Positions 15,900 through 19,603 of a DNA stretch of 19,603 bases are shown piece by piece (positions within the stretch are counted from its first letter, which is position 1; the number at the start of each line of letters is the position of its first letter). Origin of the DNA: WJMT01 sp964599635 (lineage in GTDB: Bacteria > Acidobacteriota > Aminicenantia > Aminicenantales > Aminicenantaceae); the NCBI GenBank assembly GCA_964599635.1, contig CAZRGM010000037.1:1-19603 (forward strand), given 5' to 3'. The notes beneath the pieces are model-generated. The model was not told the origin of the DNA, did no database searches, and saw only the letters and a list, made by a program, of their open reading frames with translations. The position numbers were made by a program, and so were the translations under genes.

Positions 15900-16913
15900 A
15901 TGAAAGTAGCTGTGGACATTATGGGCGGAGACTACGGCCCTAGGGTTGCGGTGCAGGGAGCGGTGAGTGCTTCCTGTGAGTTTAAGTTGGGCGTTATCCT
16001 GGTTGGTGAAGAATATATCATAAAGAAAGAATTGGAAAACATTGACCATGAGGGAGCAGATCTAGAGATTATTAATGCTTCTGAGTCTATCGGGATGGGG
16101 GAAGGTTTGCTTGCTTTTCGAAGAAAGAGCAAATCTTCTATACTTGTGGGACTGAATTTGGTTAAGGAAAAAAAAGCTGATGCCTTTGTTAGCATAGGGA
16201 ATACGGGTGCTGTTGTTTATTTATCTAGAAAAGAATTAGGGGCTCTTAGTGGAGTGGAGAGGCCTGCATTGGCTCTCCTTGTTCCCACCTTACAGGGAAT
16301 GACTCTTCTTACGGATGTGGGGGCTAATGCGAACTGCAATGCGAATCATTTGGTTCAGTTTGCGTTAATGGGAGAAGTGTTCATGAAAGCGGTTATGGGC
16401 ATTGATAAGCCCAGAATTGCCCTTATGAGTATTGGTGAAGAGGGGAATAAGGGGAATGACTTGACAAGAGAGGTCAACAAAACGTTAAGTTCTTCTTCCC
16501 TGAATTTTATTGGGAATGTAGAGGGGAAAGATATTTATTCAGGGAAAGCTGATGTGATTGTCAGCGACGGATTCACAGGGAACATAGCTTTAAAGACAAG
16601 TGAAGGGGTGGTCGATAATTTTGCAAGAATGGCCCGCACAGAAATCATGAAAAATATATTTGTTAAAATTGGATTTTTTCTGATGAAGAGGCATCTGAAA
16701 AGGTTTTATAAAAAAGTAGATTATGCAGAATATGGAGGAGCCTATCTCTTGGGAATTAATGGAGTTTGTATCATAGGGCATGGGCGATCTAATCCTGTTG
16801 CCATAAAAAATGCTGTCAGACTTGCCAGGGATTACGTGAAGAGTCAAGTGCAGGAAAAGATTCTTGAGAGATTAAATGGTTATAAAAAGGCTTTGATGGG
16901 AGCTAAAGCATAA
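15900..16913 (+). CDS. plsX: Phosphate acyltransferase PlsX
   Basis: This 337-residue peripheral membrane enzyme converts acyl-ACP and phosphate to acyl-phosphate, the first step of phospholipid synthesis in the PlsX/PlsY route. The family start MKVAVDIMGGDYGPRVAV is present, as are SIGNTGAVVYLSRKELG, LLTDVGANANC and VSDGFTGNIALKTSEG. Length is normal. A good AGGAG site lies about six bases before the ATG. The stop is followed at once by the fabG ATG. The PlsY partner is not encoded here. Confidence 0.96.
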   Translation: MKVAVDIMGGDYGPRVAVQGAVSASCEFKLGVILVGEEYIIKKELENIDHEGADLEIINASESIGMGEGLLAFRRKSKSSILVGLNLVKEKKADAFVSIGNTGAVVYLSRKELGALSGVERPALALLVPTLQGMTLLTDVGANANCNANHLVQFALMGEVFMKAVMGIDKPRIALMSIGEEGNKGNDLTREVNKTLSSSSLNFIGNVEGKDIYSGKADVIVSDGFTGNIALKTSEGVVDNFARMARTEIMKNIFVKIGFFLMKRHLKRFYKKVDYAEYGGAYLLGINGVCIIGHGRSNPVAIKNAVRLARDYVKSQVQEKILERLNGYKKALMGAKA

Positions 16914-17654
16914 ATGGGTTTTGAAGGGAGAATTGCACTGGTCACTGGGGCTTCTCAGGGGATTGGAGAGGCTATTGCCTTTGATCTTTCTGGAAAAGGA
17001 GTTGAGGTTCTTATCACAGATGTTCAAATAGATAAAGCAGAACAGGTTGTCCATAAGATAAGAAATAACAAAGGGAAGGCTTTTTGTTATAAGATGGATG
17101 TGTCTCAGTCAGAACCTGTCAACAGAACTGTTGATGAGATTATTAAACAATACGGAAAAATCGATTTTCTTGTCAATAATGCTGGGATTACGAGAGACAA
17201 CTTATTAATGCGGATGAAAGAGGAGGATTGGGATGCTGTTCTGGCTGTCAATCTGAAGGGTGTTTATAATTTATCAAAAGCGGTTATCCGCAGTATGACC
17301 AGAAACCGTTTTGGGCGAATTGTCAATGTGTCTTCTGTCGTGGGCTTAATGGGAAATGCGGGACAGACTAATTATTCAGCCTCTAAAGCAGGGGTCATCG
17401 GATTGACGAAATCATTGGCCAGAGAAGTGGCCTCAAGAAATATAACTGTCAATGCCGTTGCCCCTGGATATATAGCCACATCTTTAACGGAATCGCTTCC
17501 TGATTCAGTTAAAGAAAAATTCATTGACATCATTCCAATGAAAAGGTTTGGTAAACCTGAGGAAGTAGCTAAGGTCATTCGATTTCTGCTCTCAGATGAT
17601 GCGGCCTATATTACGGGGCAGGTTATTAGTATAAACGGCGGAATGCTAATGTAA
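16914..17654 (+). CDS. fabG: 3-oxoacyl-[ACP] reductase FabG
   Basis: This 246-residue short-chain dehydrogenase reduces 3-oxoacyl-ACP in fatty acid elongation. It has the cofactor motif TGASQGIGEA near residue 11, the NNAG motif near residue 89, and the catalytic triad S141, Y154 and K158 (YSASK), with spacing as in E. coli FabG. The end VISINGGMLM is typical. It begins directly after the plsX stop (TAAATG), so coupling is likely. Its place between plsX and acpP supports FabG over other short-chain reductases. Confidence 0.95.
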   Translation: MGFEGRIALVTGASQGIGEAIAFDLSGKGVEVLITDVQIDKAEQVVHKIRNNKGKAFCYKMDVSQSEPVNRTVDEIIKQYGKIDFLVNNAGITRDNLLMRMKEEDWDAVLAVNLKGVYNLSKAVIRSMTRNRFGRIVNVSSVVGLMGNAGQTNYSASKAGVIGLTKSLAREVASRNITVNAVAPGYIATSLTESLPDSVKEKFIDIIPMKRFGKPEEVAKVIRFLLSDDAAYITGQVISINGGMLM

Positions 17655-17691
17655 AAACTTCTTTAATCATAAATAACTTTAGGAGGAAAGG

Positions 17692-17934
17692 ATGGATAGA
17701 GAAGAGTTATTGAACAAAGTTAAGGAAATTGTCTCTGACAAATTAAGTATTAGTGAGGACCAGGTTACAGAAGAGGCTTCTTTTATAGATGACTTGGGTG
17801 CGGATTCCCTGGATACGGTCGAGCTGATCATGGCGCTGGAGGATGAATTTGAATTAGATATTCCTGATGAAGAAGCAGAAAAATTGGACACAGTGGCCAA
17901 AGCCATTGATTATGTCTTAGAAAAGGTGAAGTAG
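17692..17934 (+). CDS. acpP: Acyl carrier protein
   Basis: This 80-residue acidic four-helix carrier has the phosphopantetheine site S39 in LGADSLDTVEL, the canonical DSL motif. It carries growing acyl chains for the flanking FabG and FabF and donates acyl groups to PlsX. A perfect AGGAGG at 17681-17686 lies five bases before the ATG, the strongest ribosome site in this operon, fitting the high expression of ACP. It follows fabG by 37 bases. Confidence 0.97.
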   Translation: MDREELLNKVKEIVSDKLSISEDQVTEEASFIDDLGADSLDTVELIMALEDEFELDIPDEEAEKLDTVAKAIDYVLEKVK

Positions 17935-17974
17935 ATATAAGAAGGATATAAATAGATTTTTTTATTGTCTCACC

Positions 17975-19222
17975 ATGAGTGTTCCAAGGCGCGTTGTTAT
18001 CACCGGGATTGGCATTGTTTCGCCTTTAGGATTGGGGGTCAAACAGAACTGGGAATCGTTGATAACTGGGAGAACCGGCATCACCCGAATATCTAAATTT
18101 GACCCAAAAGATTTTTCAAGCCAAATCGCAGGAGAGGTGAAGGGTTTTAACCCTTTAGATTTTATTGATAAAAAAGAGTCCAAAAAAATGGATCCTTTTA
18201 TTCAGTATGCTGTTGCGGCAGCGGACCTGGCGGTTGAGGACTCAGGGATTGAAAAATCGAAACTCAAAGGAGATCGGACCGGAGTGTATGTCGGCTCTGG
18301 AATTGGGGGAATTCGCTCTATAGAGGAGAATCACAAGATTCTTTTACAGAAAGGGCCCAAGAGAATCTCACCGTTTTTCTTGGTTTCTACAGTCATCAAT
18401 GAGGCTTCTGGTCAGATTTCCATCCGGACGAAATCTGGAGGTCCTAATTCAGCGAATGCCACGGCTTGTTCTACCGGGACTCATGCTATAGGGGATTCGT
18501 ATCGGATTATCGCAAGAGGGGATGCCGATATCATGCTGGCTGGAGGGAGCGAAGCTCCCATCACTCCTCTAGGGGTGGCTGGATTTTGTTCCATGAGAGC
18601 CCTTTCGTTAAGGAATCATGATCCTGAAAAAGCCTCTCGTCCCTTTGATAATGAAAGAGATGGATTTGTCATTGCCGAAGGAGCTGGGGTTTTACTCCTT
18701 GAGGAATTGAGCTCGGCAATGGAACGGAATGCTGATATTTATGCAGAGATCGTTGGCTATGGCATGAGTGGGGATGCTTTCCATGTTTCAGCTCCCTGCC
18801 CAGATGGGGAAGGAGCTTACAGATGCATGAAGAGGGCCTTAAACGATGCCGGGATAGAGCCTTCTGATATTGATTATATCAATGCGCATGGGACATCCAC
18901 TCCTTGGAATGATAAAATTGAAACGCTTGCTTTGAAAAGAGTTTTTAAGGAAAATGCTTATGAAATACCTATCAGTTCCACCAAGTCAATGACAGGACAT
19001 ATGCTAGGAGCGGCCGGAGGATTTGAGACCGCGGCTACAGCCTTAGTGCTTAAGAATCAGGTTATACCGCCCACGATTAACTATGAAAAACCTGATCCTC
19101 AATGTGACCTTGACTATGTTCCCAATGTATCCAGGCTGGCAGAGATGACCTATGCGTTAAGCAACTCTTTTGGTTTTGGGGGGACCAATGGAACCCTGAT
19201 TCTAAAAAGATTCCAGGGATAG
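17975..19222 (+). CDS. fabF: 3-oxoacyl-[ACP] synthase II FabF
   Basis: This 415-residue condensing enzyme elongates acyl-ACP with malonyl-ACP. The active-site cysteine is C165 in ATACSTGTH. The two histidines are H305 in NAHGTSTPWND and H342 in STKSMTGHMLGAAGG, with K337 also present, each two positions later than in E. coli FabF. The C-terminal NSFGFGGTNGTLIL glycine loop is intact. It follows acpP by 40 bases. No ribosome site lies at normal distance: an AAGAAGGA sits 28 bases upstream of the ATG with a T-run between them. No upstream in-frame ATG, GTG or TTG offers a better start. Confidence 0.96.
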   Translation: MSVPRRVVITGIGIVSPLGLGVKQNWESLITGRTGITRISKFDPKDFSSQIAGEVKGFNPLDFIDKKESKKMDPFIQYAVAAADLAVEDSGIEKSKLKGDRTGVYVGSGIGGIRSIEENHKILLQKGPKRISPFFLVSTVINEASGQISIRTKSGGPNSANATACSTGTHAIGDSYRIIARGDADIMLAGGSEAPITPLGVAGFCSMRALSLRNHDPEKASRPFDNERDGFVIAEGAGVLLLEELSSAMERNADIYAEIVGYGMSGDAFHVSAPCPDGEGAYRCMKRALNDAGIEPSDIDYINAHGTSTPWNDKIETLALKRVFKENAYEIPISSTKSMTGHMLGAAGGFETAATALVLKNQVIPPTINYEKPDPQCDLDYVPNVSRLAEMTYALSNSFGFGGTNGTLILKRFQG

Positions 19223-19235
19223 ATTTCTTTTTTTT

Positions 19236-19368
19236 GAATAAGTCAGGTTAACTGATTGACCTTTAATCCAACCTTTTATATTATCAAATAGGCAGGTTTG
19301 AATGATTCAAGTATTGAGACTGCCATCATTATATAAAATGTTTTTTTAACCTGGATTATTCACGAGTC
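19236..19368 (+). repeat. Inverted pair of element ends around an AT-rich spacer
   Basis: GAATAAGTCAGGTTAA (19236-19251) is a solo right end preceded by a T-run, like the sequence before 85. It faces TTAACCTGGATTATTC (19346-19361), the left end of the next element; the two are inverted repeats at 14 of 16 positions. The AT-rich 94 bases between them contain no gene that I can support. Pairing of the ends would put a long hairpin downstream of fabF, which could also act in transcript ending. Confidence 0.6.
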
Positions 19369-19392
19369 AAGGTTGCTGCAGATGCGAGGCGC

Positions 19393-19429
19393 AGGGCATG
19401 AAGGTGTGGTCCTTCACTGCGAATGCCCT
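19393..19429 (+). other. Nested stem-loop within the element
   Basis: AGGGCAT (19393-19399) pairs with ATGCCCT (19423-19429), and inside it GAAGG (19400-19404) pairs with CCTTC (19411-19415) around the loop TGTGGT. Seven unpaired bases sit on the right arm. GCAGATGC also occurs directly repeated on either side (near 19378 and 19438). The GC content contrasts sharply with the AT-rich surroundings. It could fold as RNA or as single-stranded DNA. Confidence 0.65.
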
Positions 19430-19476
19430 GGTACGAAGCAGATGCCGTGAGATCGGCTCGCCTGAAAGGTAAAAAA

Positions 19477-19596
19477 ATGGCGATTCAAATAAAAAAGGCT
19501 TACAAGAAAAATGTTCCGTTCATTGTTCTTGAAAAAATCATGCAGATCGCTGAAAATGAAATAATAATGGATACATCGCCATTTTTTTATGAATAA
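19477..19596 (+). CDS. 39-codon ORF inside the repeat element
   Basis: ATG at 19477 to TAA at 19594-19596 encodes a 39-residue peptide starting MAIQIKKAYKKNVPF and ending DTSPFFYE. An AAAGGT six bases upstream could be a weak ribosome site. The frame stays open upstream back to the TGA at 19399-19401, and an in-frame ATG at 19423 would give 58 residues. The last 30 codons recur at 1-90 with only a synonymous change. It could be a real small protein, the remnant of a transposase C-terminus, or chance. I recognise no family. Confidence 0.35.
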   Translation: MAIQIKKAYKKNVPFIVLEKIMQIAENEIIMDTSPFFYE

Positions 19597-19603
19597 GTCA
19601 GGT

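Larger units (their letters stand above)
19347..19603 (+). mobile_element. Nearly complete MITE-like element with small ORF
   Basis: The left end TAACCTGGATTATTC (19347-19361) and the right end starting GAATAAGTCAGGT (19591-19603, cut two bases short by the window edge) are imperfect inverted repeats. Between them are ACGAGTC, a GC-rich segment (19369-19470) with a hairpin, and a 39-codon ORF. The right portion recurs at 1-97. No transposase is visible, so this is either a non-autonomous element or a dispersed structured repeat. Target duplications cannot be judged because the right flank is missing. Confidence 0.6.

Noticed and set aside
1..19603. Circular plasmid or phage indicated by matching ends
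   Set aside because: The matching sequence is a dispersed repeat also found inside the window, and the genes are chromosomal housekeeping types.
1..19603. CRISPR arrays, tRNA, rRNA or phage genes
   Set aside because: No regularly spaced repeats, tRNA-like cloverleafs, rRNA segments or phage proteins were seen on either strand.

Overview
This 19.6-kb window looks like chromosomal DNA from an anaerobic, probably Gram-negative bacterium of moderate GC. The evidence is a complete rnfCDGEAB ferredoxin:NAD+ oxidoreductase operon, a secreted sugar-active enzyme, and housekeeping genes (polA, rpmF, plsX, fabG, acpP, fabF). I cannot assign a phylum securely. Gene content and style would fit an uncultured anaerobe such as Candidatus Aminicenantes or another acidobacterial or desulfobacterial group, but this is a weak guess.

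Layout from left to right. (1) 1-99 is the right part of a dispersed repeat element. (2) 112-2856 is a two-gene operon: a Gfo/Idh/MocA oxidoreductase and a secreted fusion of a sugar isomerase-like TIM barrel with a DUF1080 (3-keto-glycoside-active) domain. (3) 2887-10516, minus strand, is rnfC-D-G-E-A-B, a RseC-family protein, a Tat-type protein ending in a NusG domain II, and a xylulokinase-like kinase. Every junction from rnfC through the NusG-II gene overlaps. (4) 10801-11925 is a GNAT-like protein. (5) 11965-14634, minus strand, is polA with all three catalytic activities. (6) 14801-15106, minus strand, is a small unrecognised gene. (7) 15128-19222 is a consensus promoter followed by yceD-rpmF-plsX-fabG-acpP-fabF, with no fabH or fabD inside the cluster. 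(8) 19347-19603 is a nearly complete copy of the dispersed element seen at position 1.

The most unusual feature is that repeat family. The best copy is about 260 bp, with imperfect terminal inverted repeats (left TAACCTGGATTATTC, right GAATAAGTCAGGTTA), a GC-rich hairpin and a 39-codon ORF whose stop codon lies in the right terminal repeat. I find a second right half at 1-99, a shortened derivative with both ends upstream of polA (14649-14772), an apparent decayed copy upstream of the GNAT gene (10593-10764), and solo ends at 2855-2879, 11936-11960 and 19236-19250. Nearly every operon boundary in the window carries a copy. In all three cases where the following gene is visible, the right end points at the start of that gene.

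Functionally, the Rnf complex would couple ferredoxin and NAD(H) redox chemistry to an ion gradient, with RseC and the NusG-II protein as probable accessory factors. The left operon probably processes oxidised (3-keto) sugars. The right operon makes ribosomal protein L32 and starts phospholipid and fatty acid synthesis.
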